From QNZT01 sp964651755 (GTDB lineage Bacteria; Campylobacterota; Campylobacteria; Campylobacterales; QNZT01): DNA of 49,433 bases. Both the position numbers and the translations under genes were made by a program. Below, piece after piece: positions 16,965-26,299 of this stretch. Numbering within the stretch: position 1 is the first letter of the stretch; each line of letters begins with the position of its first letter. Under the pieces are notes generated by a model. That model was not told where the DNA came from, searched no databases, and saw only the letters and a program-made list of their open reading frames with translations. The DNA lies in assembly GCA_964651755.1 (NCBI GenBank), contig CAZYZD010000005.1:1-49433 (forward strand), in the 5' to 3' direction.

Positions 16965-17501
16965 TTATTTAGTTTCATTTAGATCAAACGGCGGTCCCTT
17001 TTTCAAAAGCGCTGTTACATTGGCAGCAATCTCAGGATCCATTTTTGCCATGATTTTAGCAATCTTTTTGGGATTGAGATTAAAAAGAATTTTTGCAGAT
17101 TCAGGTTGCGGCATTGTATTTAAAATTGCAGCAGCTTTAGAATCTTTCATTTTGGTATAGGTGCCTGTTATTTTATCATCCTTTACTTTTTTTATCTCTT
17201 CAAGCAATTTTTTATTTTTATCATACAGTTTCAAAATCTCTTTTTTGGTTTCGGCAACTTTTTGTAATGTTGCATTAACTTCTTGAAGTTTTTCGGCAAT
17301 TTTTTGTTCTTTCTTCTCAAGAAGACTATTTTGTGCATCTTTATAAAGTTCAAAAGCTTGTCGTTCCTCATCCAAACGATCAAGTTCTCTCAATATTTCA
17401 CTTTTGCGTTGTTCAAATATTTTATTGCACTCAATCAAATCAGCTGCCAAAAGATCATTTATCCCTACGATCAGCATAAAAACAATCAAAAAAGTTTTCA
17501 A
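16965..17501 (-). CDS. MotE-like periplasmic protein (MgtE N-domain type)
   Basis: 178 residues. A signal peptide (MKTFLIVFMLIVGINDLLAA, 1-20) precedes a long coiled coil (about 24-118) and a C-terminal MgtE-N-like helical domain containing AAAILNTMPQPESAKILFNL and KKIAKIMAKMDPEIAANV. This is the layout of MotE-like flagellar motor chaperones and of the C. jejuni periplasmic glycoprotein Cj1496c, which I recall lies in the same gene order. It overlaps the FliJ-like gene by 4 bp. A Campylobacter-type glycosylation sequon (Glu-Val-Asn-Ala-Thr) is present at residues 74-78. Flagellar motor or export role is inferred from family and neighbour. Confidence 0.75.
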   Translation of the reverse strand: MKTFLIVFMLIVGINDLLAADLIECNKIFEQRKSEILRELDRLDEERQAFELYKDAQNSLLEKKEQKIAEKLQEVNATLQKVAETKKEILKLYDKNKKLLEEIKKVKDDKITGTYTKMKDSKAAAILNTMPQPESAKILFNLNPKKIAKIMAKMDPEIAANVTALLKKGPPFDLNETK

Positions 17502-17929
17502 AAATTACCTTTTTTAAGATTTCGTACAAAAAGCTGATTTGCAATCTCATCCATTTGCTTACTTTCCTTTTTTAAGAGCTCAGTAATCATTTTTTCTACT
17601 TCAACTTCATGTAAATGTTTTATTTTTTCATATTCAATATTAGCTTCTTTATACAGAAAATTGAGATTATCTATCTCTTGTTCAAAGTATTTTATCATAT
17701 TTTCTTTATGCTCTTTTTCTTTAAAAAGATATTCACGATTGGCGATTGCCAGTTTCATAGATGAAAAATCACCCTCTTTTGGAAGTTGAAACGCTGATAT
17801 TTCTGATTCGATTTGTACTTTTTGTAAAACAACTACCTCTTTTTCATGCCGTTTCGCAGCTAACTGTTGCTCAATCTCGGAAAGCTTTTGTTTTTTGACT
17901 TTCAGAAGCTCCGAGAATTTTGTTTTCAT
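17498..17929 (-). CDS. fliJ: FliJ-like flagellar export chaperone
   Basis: 143 residues, almost entirely coiled coil, without signal peptide or membrane segment. The size, the N-terminal KFSELLKVKKQKLSEIEQQL, and the MotE-like gene directly downstream suggest FliJ, the stalk-like export component that sits in the FliI ATPase ring. H. pylori HP0256, described as a FliJ homologue, likewise lies next to purA, as I recall. Coiled coils align poorly, so the assignment leans on context. It is 6 bp after purA and overlaps the motE-like gene by 4 bp. Confidence 0.65.
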   Translation of the reverse strand: MKTKFSELLKVKKQKLSEIEQQLAAKRHEKEVVVLQKVQIESEISAFQLPKEGDFSSMKLAIANREYLFKEKEHKENMIKYFEQEIDNLNFLYKEANIEYEKIKHLHEVEVEKMITELLKKESKQMDEIANQLFVRNLKKGNF

Positions 17930-17935
17930 ATCAAT

Positions 17936-19195
17936 TTAAACAATAATCGTATCTTCACGATCCGGGCTTGTAGAGATAATTCCTACTTTTGTCCGGGTTA
18001 GTTTTTCAATTGCTTTAATATACTGTTTTGCAGCATTTGGCAATTCACGATACTCTCTGATCCCTTCAACACGATCCCACCCCTCAAATGTTTTATAAAT
18101 AGGTTTAACAAACTCCAGATCATATGGAACATAATCGATTTCTTCACCTTCAAATTCGTAAGCAACACAAACTTTTATCTCTTTAAAACCATCCAATACA
18201 TCCAGTTTCATCAATGCTATCTGATCACACCCATTTAAACGACATGCATGTCTGGCGGCAACTGCATCAAACCAACCGCATCGTCTCTTACGTCCTGTCG
18301 TTGTACCAAATTCATGTCCTTTTTGGGCAATCAATTCACCCTCTTCGCCAAAATCTTCAGTAGGGAAAGGACCATTCCCTACTCTGGTACAATATGCTTT
18401 GGCAATACCCGTTACCTTGCCTATATCTTTTGGGTTTAATCCAAGTCCAGTACAGGCACCTGCACTAACCGTATTTGAACTGGTCACATAAGGATATGTT
18501 CCATGATCAATATCAAGCATCGTCCCCTGTGCCCCTTCAAGAAGCACTTTCATCCCTTTTTCCAGACATTCCCAAACCAGTTTTGTCGTATCTGTAATAT
18601 AAGGCTCCAATACACTTTTGTAATGTTCAATATCTTTGATAAGTGTCTCTTTTGTCGGAGTTTCAATCTCCATAGCATTAAAAAGTATTCTGTTATCTTC
18701 AAAATAGTGCAAAATCTTTTCAGCCAGTCTTTGCGGATGATGTAACTCGCCTACTCTGTGACCTGTTCTTTGAATCTTATCTGCATAAGCAGGTCCAATT
18801 CCTTTTCCAGTTGTCCCTATTGCTTTTTTACGGAGTTTTTCTTTTCCCTGATCAATCATAGCATGATAGGGCAATAACAGATGTGCTTTATCACTGATGA
18901 AAAGTCTTCCTTCCAGATTATCAAACTGTTTTAACTCTTTATCAATCAAATTTTCAGGACTTAATACTACACCGTTTCCAATAATATTGATCGCATTTGG
19001 ATTCAAAACACCTGAAGGTATTAAATGCAAAGCATATTTTACACCATTTACCACGATTGTATGTCCTGCATTGTGACCACCAGCAAACCGACACACTACA
19101 TCATGTGTTTGCGCCATATGATCAACAATCTTACCTTTACCTTCATCCCCCCACTGGAGTCCTACTATTAAATCTGCCTTTAATTCTTTTGTCAT
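17936..19195 (-). CDS. purA: Adenylosuccinate synthetase
   Basis: 419 residues, normal size. It joins IMP and aspartate using GTP, the first step from IMP to AMP. Diagnostic motifs are LIVGLQWGDEGKGKIVDHM (GTP loop and catalytic Asp), GGHNAGHTIVVNG with the catalytic His, GTTGKGIGPAYADK, and TTTGRKRRCGWFDAVAARHA. It overlaps hisZ by 4 bp and precedes the FliJ-like gene by 6 bp, so purine synthesis and flagellar genes share a message here, as in other Campylobacterota. Confidence 0.98.
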   Translation of the reverse strand: MTKELKADLIVGLQWGDEGKGKIVDHMAQTHDVVCRFAGGHNAGHTIVVNGVKYALHLIPSGVLNPNAINIIGNGVVLSPENLIDKELKQFDNLEGRLFISDKAHLLLPYHAMIDQGKEKLRKKAIGTTGKGIGPAYADKIQRTGHRVGELHHPQRLAEKILHYFEDNRILFNAMEIETPTKETLIKDIEHYKSVLEPYITDTTKLVWECLEKGMKVLLEGAQGTMLDIDHGTYPYVTSSNTVSAGACTGLGLNPKDIGKVTGIAKAYCTRVGNGPFPTEDFGEEGELIAQKGHEFGTTTGRKRRCGWFDAVAARHACRLNGCDQIALMKLDVLDGFKEIKVCVAYEFEGEEIDYVPYDLEFVKPIYKTFEGWDRVEGIREYRELPNAAKQYIKAIEKLTRTKVGIISTSPDREDTIIV

Positions 19196-20037
19196 TCGTT
19201 TATCAATTCCTCTATAATATTATCTGTATATAATGCAAACCCTATTGAATCCATATCCTGATATTTATAATTTCCACCCATTCCAAGAGTAGTATTTCCT
19301 TCAATATACCTAAAAAAGAGATGGTCATAATAGTGCATTTTTGCATAATAAAGCGGTGCGATGACAATGTTGTCATATGCTACTTCATGAACAAGCAACC
19401 TGATTTTTTCAAGTTCAACCTGTAACTCCTCATCAACTTCAGCAATTACTTCATCAATAGCATTGATATCCTGCAAATATGTCAGTTTTGTCAACCATGG
19501 AAGGTCGAGTTTCAACAACTCCTCCAGGTTTGCAGTTTTAAATACCTCTAAATCAATCCCAAGTTTTTTGGCAATCAATCTGGGAATATTGATATTTGAA
19601 ATCTGTAAAAGCGGTTTGAGAGAAAGAGCTTTTAAAATTTTGGTACTATCATTGATCGCCACTGAAAGATTTGATTCATTGATGCACTCTGCACCTATCT
19701 GATACTGTTCATAAGAAGGATAACGAAAAACCGGCTGAATATAAAACCATCTGTTTTGTGCAACACTTCTTCCAAGTCTTTTTGTTATGATACGTACAAC
19801 ATCAATCGTACTATCCGCCCGCAATGTAATAATATGATTTTGGCTATCAGAAAATCTGATCAACTCTTTTTCATCTAAAGATTCATGCTGGTGATATGAG
19901 AGCAAAGGTGTTACAATCTCTTCATAACCCTGTTCAAATAAAATATCACTGGCTGTAGTTTCAATTTTTCTTTTCTGTAAAGCACTTTTCCCAAAATAAA
20001 GTCTTGTAAGATTGGGAATCTCGTGTTCATAAACCAT
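19192..20037 (-). CDS. hisZ: ATP phosphoribosyltransferase regulatory subunit HisZ-like
   Basis: 281 residues related to the catalytic core of histidyl-tRNA synthetase but without an anticodon-binding domain, as expected for HisZ. HisZ pairs with short-form HisG to catalyse and feedback-control the first step of histidine synthesis. The N terminus IPNLTRLYFGKSALQKRKIE and the motif-2-like RWFYIQPVFRYPSYEQYQIG are visible; the C terminus has GMGGNYKYQDMDSIGFAL. No hisG is nearby, so the pairing is inferred. It overlaps purA by 4 bp. SD AGGA and a TATACT box lie upstream. Confidence 0.8.
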   Translation of the reverse strand: MVYEHEIPNLTRLYFGKSALQKRKIETTASDILFEQGYEEIVTPLLSYHQHESLDEKELIRFSDSQNHIITLRADSTIDVVRIITKRLGRSVAQNRWFYIQPVFRYPSYEQYQIGAECINESNLSVAINDSTKILKALSLKPLLQISNINIPRLIAKKLGIDLEVFKTANLEELLKLDLPWLTKLTYLQDINAIDEVIAEVDEELQVELEKIRLLVHEVAYDNIVIAPLYYAKMHYYDHLFFRYIEGNTTLGMGGNYKYQDMDSIGFALYTDNIIEELINE

Positions 20038-20064
20038 ATTTTTTCCTACTGTAATATAACCAAG

Positions 20065-20070
20065 AGTATA
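20065..20070 (-). promoter_or_regulatory. -10 box for the hisZ-purA-fliJ-motE operon
   Basis: TATACT on the minus strand at 20070-20065, about 28 bp before the hisZ ATG, with AGGA between. It lies in the 67-bp gap after the wecA start side of the polysaccharide cluster. Confidence 0.5.
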
Positions 20071-20104
20071 ACAAAACTTTAGTAAAAAATGAGGAGATCG
20101 TATA

Positions 20105-21235
20105 CTAGTGTACTGTTAACTTGATATAGAACAAAATCAAAATCAACAAAACTAATGCAAAAAGAATAATATATTTACTAATATGCCTTTTTACAAACAC
20201 TGCAGTAATATTACGAATTTTTGTAATCCAAACCCGTTCTCTTGCAACAGCTCTTTCATCCAGGAGAGAAAAAGACAGAATTAACAAAATCACAAAAATA
20301 AAAAAGACTATATTATCAGGTTGTTTATATAATGCTAGTCCCATAATTGAAAATACCAATTGAATTAATGCAATCATAACGACAGCGTTATCAACACCAC
20401 CTTTCCATCGTAATATCTTATGATGAAGATGTGTTTTGTCAGGATTAAAAGGGGATAAACCTCTCTGAATACGACGTACCATTACAGTAATTGTATCAAT
20501 AATAGGAATAGCGGTCAAAAACAATACCGCTGTTATACTAATATAAGCAATCGATTTAATAGCAACAACTGCGATTGTAAAACCCAATATGAGAGAACCA
20601 CTATCTCCCATAAAAATCCTGGCAGGATGCCAGTTAAATAATAGAAATGCTATTAATGCAGCAATCATCAAAGATGAAACTGTTACTATAAACATATCTT
20701 GAAATGAAAAACCAATATAGCAAAATGCTCCAAAAATAACAATAGCTACACTGCCAGAAAGCCCATCCAGTCCATCAATAAGATTCATTGCATTTGTAAA
20801 CCCAACAACTGCAATAACAGTAACTAATAATGAGAAGAATAGAGGGAGGGAAATTTCATGACCAAACCATGTACCTAAGGTATCTATTTTCAAGTCGTCC
20901 AAAAAGAAAATCAATAAAGATGCAATAGTAATTGCAATAAATTTTGTTTTTGGCTGCACTCCCCGATTGTCATCATAGACACCAGTAAAAAAGACCAACA
21001 AAGATCCTAAAATAAAACCTTTATATTCTAAAACAAAAGATGTATGAAATATACTTAATACAATAAAATATGCAAAGAAAATGGCAACACCGGCTCCTCT
21101 TGGAATCGGTGTTATATGTGAACTTCGTTCATTAGGTACATCCAGCATACCTATTTGCAGAGAAACTTTTGTAATCGTATATGTAAACAAAAGAGAAATG
21201 AGGAAGGTTAATATCAGTTCATAACTATCTACCAC
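20105..21235 (-). CDS. wecA: WecA-like UDP-HexNAc:undecaprenyl-phosphate HexNAc-1-P transferase
   Basis: 376 residues with about eleven membrane helices. The PNPT/GT4-like family (MraY/WecA) loads the first sugar phosphate on undecaprenyl phosphate. Seen: PNERSSHITPIPRGAGVAIF (WecA/TagO N terminus), VYDDNRG (86-92, Mg-binding acidic motif), FTNAMNLIDGLDGLSG (146-161, catalytic), FMGDSGS (208-214) and HLHHK (269-273), the WecA-type HxHH motif for UDP-HexNAc. The SSHxxPxPRGGG-like signature excludes MraY. It is the last gene of the polysaccharide cluster, 47 bp after the Wzc-type gene, and probably starts repeat-unit synthesis. Confidence 0.9.
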   Translation of the reverse strand: MVDSYELILTFLISLLFTYTITKVSLQIGMLDVPNERSSHITPIPRGAGVAIFFAYFIVLSIFHTSFVLEYKGFILGSLLVFFTGVYDDNRGVQPKTKFIAITIASLLIFFLDDLKIDTLGTWFGHEISLPLFFSLLVTVIAVVGFTNAMNLIDGLDGLSGSVAIVIFGAFCYIGFSFQDMFIVTVSSLMIAALIAFLLFNWHPARIFMGDSGSLILGFTIAVVAIKSIAYISITAVLFLTAIPIIDTITVMVRRIQRGLSPFNPDKTHLHHKILRWKGGVDNAVVMIALIQLVFSIMGLALYKQPDNIVFFIFVILLILSFSLLDERAVARERVWITKIRNITAVFVKRHISKYIILFALVLLILILFYIKLTVH

Positions 21236-21282
21236 ATTACCTCCCTTATTATAAAACTTTAAATTACTTTTATTCTATACTA

Positions 21283-23631
21283 TTATTTATAGGTATAACT
21301 ATATTTAAAGAAGCTTTGAGACATATTTTTTGGCTTCACACTATTTAATACAATACCAACATTTTTAATATGGTATGAACGTACCATATCTTCCAGTGAT
21401 TTCATATAATCTTTTTCTGAATACTCTGATCTGAACACAATTAACGAAATATCAGACAATTTCATCAACAACAATGCATCTGTCACCATACCCATCGGCG
21501 GCGCATCGATAATAATATAATCATACTCTTTTCGCAAATCTTCAATAATTTGATCGATTTTACCTGACTGCATCAACTCCGAAGGATTCGGAGGAATCGG
21601 TCCAGATGTAATAATATCAAGATTTTTAATCTTTTTATGTTCCCAAATAACCTCTTTAAGAGTATTATTTTTAGAAAGAACCGTACTCATACCGATTTTA
21701 TTTGTCAAACCAAATACTCTGTGCAACATCGGTCGACGCATATCAAGAGAAAGTACAATCGTTTTCTTGTCACTCATACCAAAGACTGCAGCCAGATTCG
21801 TAGCAATAGTTGTTTTACCCTCTCCCGGTACTGTCGACGTTACAACAATTACTTTACTTTTATTTTCAGTTGGTATAAATTCAAGATTTGTCCGTATCAG
21901 TCGCAATGCTTCACTTGCTACAGACTGTTGATCTTCTATCGTAAACATTTTATCTGCTGAACGCACCTGTGGGATTACCCCATAAAATGGAATTCTGGTA
22001 TTGCTAACAATATCTTCTCTCGTTTTGATTTTATCATCCAAAATTTCTCTAAGATATGCAACCAACATTGCTACAATGAAACCAAGCAGTAAACTTGTCA
22101 AAAGTACCATTGGTACATTTGGCTTAACAGGTTTAATAGGCAATACCGCTCTATCTAAAATTCTGTTTCCTGATACAGTTGATGCTTTATTGATAGACAT
22201 CTCAGCCTGTTTCTGCAAGAGATATTCATATGTTTGTTCAAGAACTTTATATTTACGCTGTAAAGCTGCCAATTCACGTTCTTTTTCAGGGAACTTCAAC
22301 AAAGTTGTTTCACTATTATAGAGTGTATCTTCAAGAGAACGACGTTTTTCACTCAAAGAGTCACTGATACTTTCAATCGCACTTTCCAGAGCCATTCTAA
22401 TATCATCAATCTCTTCATTGACTTTCTGTACATCAGGGTGTTCTTCTGTAAAAGTTGCCAGTAAAGTAATCTTTTTTGATTTTGCTTTTTGTAAATCATC
22501 CAAAAGAGACGCCAGAACAGGATACTCTTTTGCTAAAGAAGAAACTGCACCATAATTACCTGTTTTAAATTCATTGTAAAGTGCATTAAACGCACTTTCC
22601 TGTACTTTTATCTTCTCAAGCTCAGCTTTTACCTGACTTAAATTGGTTAATATTACCTGAGATTCAGTTTTAATATCAACCAGATTATTTTCTTCTTTAA
22701 AATTTTCCAGTTTTATCGCTGCTTCCTGCAGTTTTTTACTAACCTCTTTAAGCTGTTCATCTACAAAGTCAAGTGCAGTTGAAGCTTTTGATGTTTTTTT
22801 CTGAATACTCTGTTCCATATATTTATCGATTAAACGATCAAGGAAATCTTTTGCACGCTGTGCCACACTATCTTGATAAATCAATTTAATTACAGAACCA
22901 TTTTTGGAAATAGGAAAAACATTCAGATTATGTGATACTTCATCTATCGCTCTATCTTTGTTTAATATTACAAAAGCATATTTACTATTAATCAAATCAC
23001 CTTTTTTATTAACAACAAGAGAAAAATAGTTATTATCAATACGCGCACCAAATTCATGAACACCGGAATATGAAATTTCCTGAGTTCGTTTACCCAATAA
23101 TGAACCCACTGATTTTTTTACTGAAGAGAACAACCCACCATGATCTACATAGAGTTTGAACTTCTGATCGTTGATTGGTTCAATAACAAATTTTGTACCG
23201 TGAACTAGAGGGTTTTTAACTTTTAATTCATCTACTGAAACAGGAGAATTTTTATAAAGTTCAACCTCTTTATAATTGTTAAAAGTAAAATACCGAATTT
23301 GAAATCCTACATCTTCCAATGCTTTTTCAATCAGTGAACGTGACTTCAGAATTTCAACCTCTGTATCAATCAAGGTTGCTTCATTATCAATACTTCTACC
23401 TCTGACAACATTATCCAGACTTAAGTCCAAATTGTCATTACTAACTTCAATCGTCGCATATGTTTCATATGTAGGGGGTGTGAAATATGCATAAAATAGC
23501 CCACCGATGAAGAAAAGTGAAACAATAAAAAGACTCAATGCTTTATTTTTATTAAATATTGCAAGAATCTTTTTGATGTCGCCAGCATCATCAAATTTTG
23601 ATAACTTTTTTCCTGTTGTTTCCATATCCAA
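21283..23631 (-). CDS. Wzc-type polysaccharide co-polymerase and tyrosine autokinase
   Basis: 782 residues. It has a Wzz-type N-terminal domain with membrane helix 1 (about 31-50), a large periplasmic part with coiled coils (280-480), a proline-rich PIKPVKPNVP before helix 2 (506-526), and a cytoplasmic BY-kinase domain. The kinase has Walker A in STVPGEGKTT (K606), Walker A' LSLDMRRP (627-634) and Walker B IIIDAPP (706-712). The tail FFKYSYTYK carries three tyrosines (777, 779, 781) for autophosphorylation. It controls chain length and couples to the outer-membrane exporter encoded just upstream (16 bp gap). No Wzb-type phosphatase gene is adjacent. Confidence 0.93.
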   Translation of the reverse strand: MDMETTGKKLSKFDDAGDIKKILAIFNKNKALSLFIVSLFFIGGLFYAYFTPPTYETYATIEVSNDNLDLSLDNVVRGRSIDNEATLIDTEVEILKSRSLIEKALEDVGFQIRYFTFNNYKEVELYKNSPVSVDELKVKNPLVHGTKFVIEPINDQKFKLYVDHGGLFSSVKKSVGSLLGKRTQEISYSGVHEFGARIDNNYFSLVVNKKGDLINSKYAFVILNKDRAIDEVSHNLNVFPISKNGSVIKLIYQDSVAQRAKDFLDRLIDKYMEQSIQKKTSKASTALDFVDEQLKEVSKKLQEAAIKLENFKEENNLVDIKTESQVILTNLSQVKAELEKIKVQESAFNALYNEFKTGNYGAVSSLAKEYPVLASLLDDLQKAKSKKITLLATFTEEHPDVQKVNEEIDDIRMALESAIESISDSLSEKRRSLEDTLYNSETTLLKFPEKERELAALQRKYKVLEQTYEYLLQKQAEMSINKASTVSGNRILDRAVLPIKPVKPNVPMVLLTSLLLGFIVAMLVAYLREILDDKIKTREDIVSNTRIPFYGVIPQVRSADKMFTIEDQQSVASEALRLIRTNLEFIPTENKSKVIVVTSTVPGEGKTTIATNLAAVFGMSDKKTIVLSLDMRRPMLHRVFGLTNKIGMSTVLSKNNTLKEVIWEHKKIKNLDIITSGPIPPNPSELMQSGKIDQIIEDLRKEYDYIIIDAPPMGMVTDALLLMKLSDISLIVFRSEYSEKDYMKSLEDMVRSYHIKNVGIVLNSVKPKNMSQSFFKYSYTYK

Positions 23632-23647
23632 AATCCCTTTCCTCTAC

Positions 23648-24472
23648 TTATGGTTGAATTTGCTGAACAGCTTGTTCTGGGCTGTTTACATTAAATATTC
23701 GTGTATTTGTTAAATATTTTCCAGTATACAATGCACCTAAGATCCTTTGAGCAAGATCTATACCCGGTACTGCTTCTGCAATAGCAAGATTTCTACGTCT
23801 TAACTCATTTGGCATAACATAAATCACATCATTGGGATAAACTTTTAAAGCTCCGGATGTCAATGCACTTACTTTTGTCAAATCAATCAATTTGATCTGA
23901 GGATTTTTTTCAGTACCTCTAATAATCATGATTTTATCTCTCTGAGCATAATCAGTCAAACCACCTGTACGACCTAATGCTTCCAAAACATTAGTAGTTT
24001 CTTCAATAATATTTACACGACCTGGGTTTTTCACTTCTCCCAGAACAATAACTCTTTTATTCAATACTTCTACTGTAACATGTGAATTTTTTAAATAACG
24101 GGCATACTCTTTAGTCAACAAATCTGCACATTCACGTTCTGTCAATCCTGCAACACGAACAACACCTATCAACGGTAAACTTACAGTTCCATCACTTGCT
24201 ACCAAAGCACCCCTTTCATCTGCAGGCGCCACCTGAGCCCGAACATCCCTTGTACTTAACTCAGGATGATTAAATATAAGTATAGAGAGTCGATTATTAG
24301 GCATAATCTTGTAATAATACGTATCACTCACATTTTGATTTAAATTTGCAGTACAATTTGCATATGTATTATTATCATTGAATAATACATATTGCTTTGA
24401 TTTGCCACTACATCCACTCATCATCGCTGTAATCAGCACCAGTGAAAAAACTGTCATACGTCCGTACTTCAT
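23648..24472 (-). CDS. Wza-like polysaccharide export lipoprotein
   Basis: 274 residues. A lipoprotein signal peptide ends in AMMSGC (lipidated C21). A polysaccharide biosynthesis/export domain follows (about 50-140: YKIMPNNRLSILIFNHPEL, then VSLPLIGVVRVAGLTERE), then an SLBB domain starting VIVLGEVKNPGRV with LEALGRTGGLTDYAQRDKI. It is shorter than E. coli Wza (about 380 residues), so it has fewer SLBB repeats and perhaps a different outer-membrane pore. It lies 16 bp before the Wzc-type gene and is preceded by its own TATACT box. Confidence 0.9.
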   Translation of the reverse strand: MKYGRMTVFSLVLITAMMSGCSGKSKQYVLFNDNNTYANCTANLNQNVSDTYYYKIMPNNRLSILIFNHPELSTRDVRAQVAPADERGALVASDGTVSLPLIGVVRVAGLTERECADLLTKEYARYLKNSHVTVEVLNKRVIVLGEVKNPGRVNIIEETTNVLEALGRTGGLTDYAQRDKIMIIRGTEKNPQIKLIDLTKVSALTSGALKVYPNDVIYVMPNELRRRNLAIAEAVPGIDLAQRILGALYTGKYLTNTRIFNVNSPEQAVQQIQP

Positions 24473-24690
24473 GATCTCTTACCTTTGATATTTTTTTACT
24501 TTAACCTAGTATACATGAGAAAATATTATTTTTCAAGTCAAAAGGTTAGCTTTTGTTTACTATCTTATTTTCTAATTATACTTTTATTTTAAAATAAGAC
24601 TTTTCGTTTATGTTAAATATACCTTATGTTTCTATTTTATAATTAAATATATTAACATATACTTTAATCCATTTCGAAACCGGTTTTTAT
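24473..24690 (-). promoter_or_regulatory. Intergenic region with a wza promoter
   Basis: A 218-bp AT-rich gap between the lyase stop and the export lipoprotein start, the largest inside the cluster. On the minus strand TATACT (24513-24508) is the best -10; a TTGACT lies upstream but with a 22-base spacer. A 14-bp palindrome TTATTTTAAAATAA (24584-24597) and a 10-bp palindrome AAACCGGTTT (24677-24686) just after the lyase stop are candidate operator or termination elements. This suggests wza-wzc-wecA form a separately started export unit. Confidence 0.5.
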
Positions 24691-26298
24691 TTATACAATA
24701 ATATCGATCAAAGTCAGCAATTTCTTGTTAAAAATTATTTTTGCAGCTTTTGCATCAATAAGTTTATTGTAACCTTTTGCAAGTGTAATATCGACAAGTT
24801 CCAGCTTTTTTAAACCCTCAAAAGAAAAAATAACATTTTTTGTAACTATTTTATTCTCTGTAATATTTAAAATTTCAACTTCCGGTGCAAAATGTATATA
24901 CGCAACTGCCTGTTTTTGCTCTTGAATATTTGATTTAAGAACATCAACTATAACAATTTTATGATTTTCAAAATGAAAATTTCTTGTATGTAACAGACCT
25001 ACACGTTTATAACCATCATGTGTTACTTCTATGCTATTTTCTGACTCATTGCATTCAATAACTTTTGCACGACGTGCTACACGAAAACTAGACCATACTT
25101 CAGACTGTTCAAGATCATCTATCATAACAGTATTATGTGCAGACGTAGAACGTTCCATTAATCTACGATGATTAGCTTCATAGGTACTAATTCCCGTATC
25201 TACTACTATTGGTTTACCCTCTACATACAATTCGAAATTAAAAGTATCACTGTGTGCATGTCCAGGAATATAATCTGGACCGATATTGCCAATATCTACA
25301 TACATTTCATAAAAATCGTTTTCAAATTTACGATAACCACTTTCTCCCAGTTTTTCTCTTTTTTCTGTCACACCCAAATCATTTGCATAAGCAAAGAGTT
25401 GCCTGCTTTTTGGCGCTATTGCATCTGTACTGTCATTGAAGTGAGGTATGCTGCCATTACAATATGTCATATTACGAAGCCATCCTATCATTAAGGCAGC
25501 TTTCTCTCTTAAAAAATTTTCAAATAATTCATCATGAAATTGCGTATTATGCACTATAAGATTTATACAATCCAACACACGAAATAACATAATCTGATGA
25601 TACATAGGTGTCAATTCAAAATGCGCGCCATCAGATAAAATCTGTTCCTCCAGCTCTTTTGTTAGAATCTCTTTTGCTTTATTATACATCTTTCTGTCTG
25701 CAAAATAATATCCTCCAAACAAAAGAGAAAAGCCATTCTCCAGAAGATGATTCCCTAATAAATGATATTCTATATTATCCATCAAAATAGCATATTGCGC
25801 ATAGAGTGAATCATCAATTTTTTGTTCTTTTATTTTATGATAAGTCAGAAATTTAATCCAGTTTATACCACGAAGGGCTATGGGAAAAGGTTCCAAACCA
25901 TCTTTGATTTCTTCAATCTGATCAATAAAGTCATATATAAGAGACTTACTCGTTTCTAAATTTATCTCTTCTTGTAAAAGATATTCAAAATAATTTAAAT
26001 TATAAGTCCAAAGCTTGCCCAGTTTAGAGAAATTCCACTCAATTTGCTTTTCAAAAGTATGTGAAAGATTTAAAAAATGAAATCTTTTGTGGTTATTTTC
26101 TATAAAAAAAGAGTTTGATACAGTAATGCCTGGTGCCAATATCAAGGTTGCACTTTTTGATTTTTTATAATAGGAATAACGAAACTTTGTCTTTTGCCTG
26201 TAAATTCTTCGTAGTGTATAAAAAAGTCTGTAATTGATCTGTTTCAATTTCATATATTTTAATGTATGAAAATATATTTTAAATTGTTGGAGATTCAT
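24691..26298 (-). CDS. Heparinase II/III-family protein, putative polysaccharide lyase
   Basis: 535 residues without a clear signal peptide. The N-terminal half is an alpha-toroid-like helical region with KLWTYNLNYFEYLLQE, HLLENGFSLLFGG and YHQIMLFRVLDC. The C-terminal beta domain carries GHAHSDTFNFELYVEGKP (346-363), VVDTGISTYE and RSTSAHNTVMIDD (383-395), the signature of heparinase II/III-like lyases that cut uronic-acid polysaccharides by beta-elimination. Such genes are recurrent in surface polysaccharide clusters with unknown exact roles. The wecB/wecC genes nearby make a uronic sugar, a plausible substrate component. It begins 1 bp after the upstream glycosyltransferase stop. Confidence 0.85.
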   Translation of the reverse strand: MNLQQFKIYFHTLKYMKLKQINYRLFYTLRRIYRQKTKFRYSYYKKSKSATLILAPGITVSNSFFIENNHKRFHFLNLSHTFEKQIEWNFSKLGKLWTYNLNYFEYLLQEEINLETSKSLIYDFIDQIEEIKDGLEPFPIALRGINWIKFLTYHKIKEQKIDDSLYAQYAILMDNIEYHLLGNHLLENGFSLLFGGYYFADRKMYNKAKEILTKELEEQILSDGAHFELTPMYHQIMLFRVLDCINLIVHNTQFHDELFENFLREKAALMIGWLRNMTYCNGSIPHFNDSTDAIAPKSRQLFAYANDLGVTEKREKLGESGYRKFENDFYEMYVDIGNIGPDYIPGHAHSDTFNFELYVEGKPIVVDTGISTYEANHRRLMERSTSAHNTVMIDDLEQSEVWSSFRVARRAKVIECNESENSIEVTHDGYKRVGLLHTRNFHFENHKIVIVDVLKSNIQEQKQAVAYIHFAPEVEILNITENKIVTKNVIFSFEGLKKLELVDITLAKGYNKLIDAKAAKIIFNKKLLTLIDIIV

Positions 26299-26299
26299 A

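Noticed and set aside
20105..21235. MraY instead of WecA
   Set aside because: The SSHITPIPRG N terminus and HLHH motif belong to the WecA/TagO branch, and the gene sits in a polysaccharide cluster.
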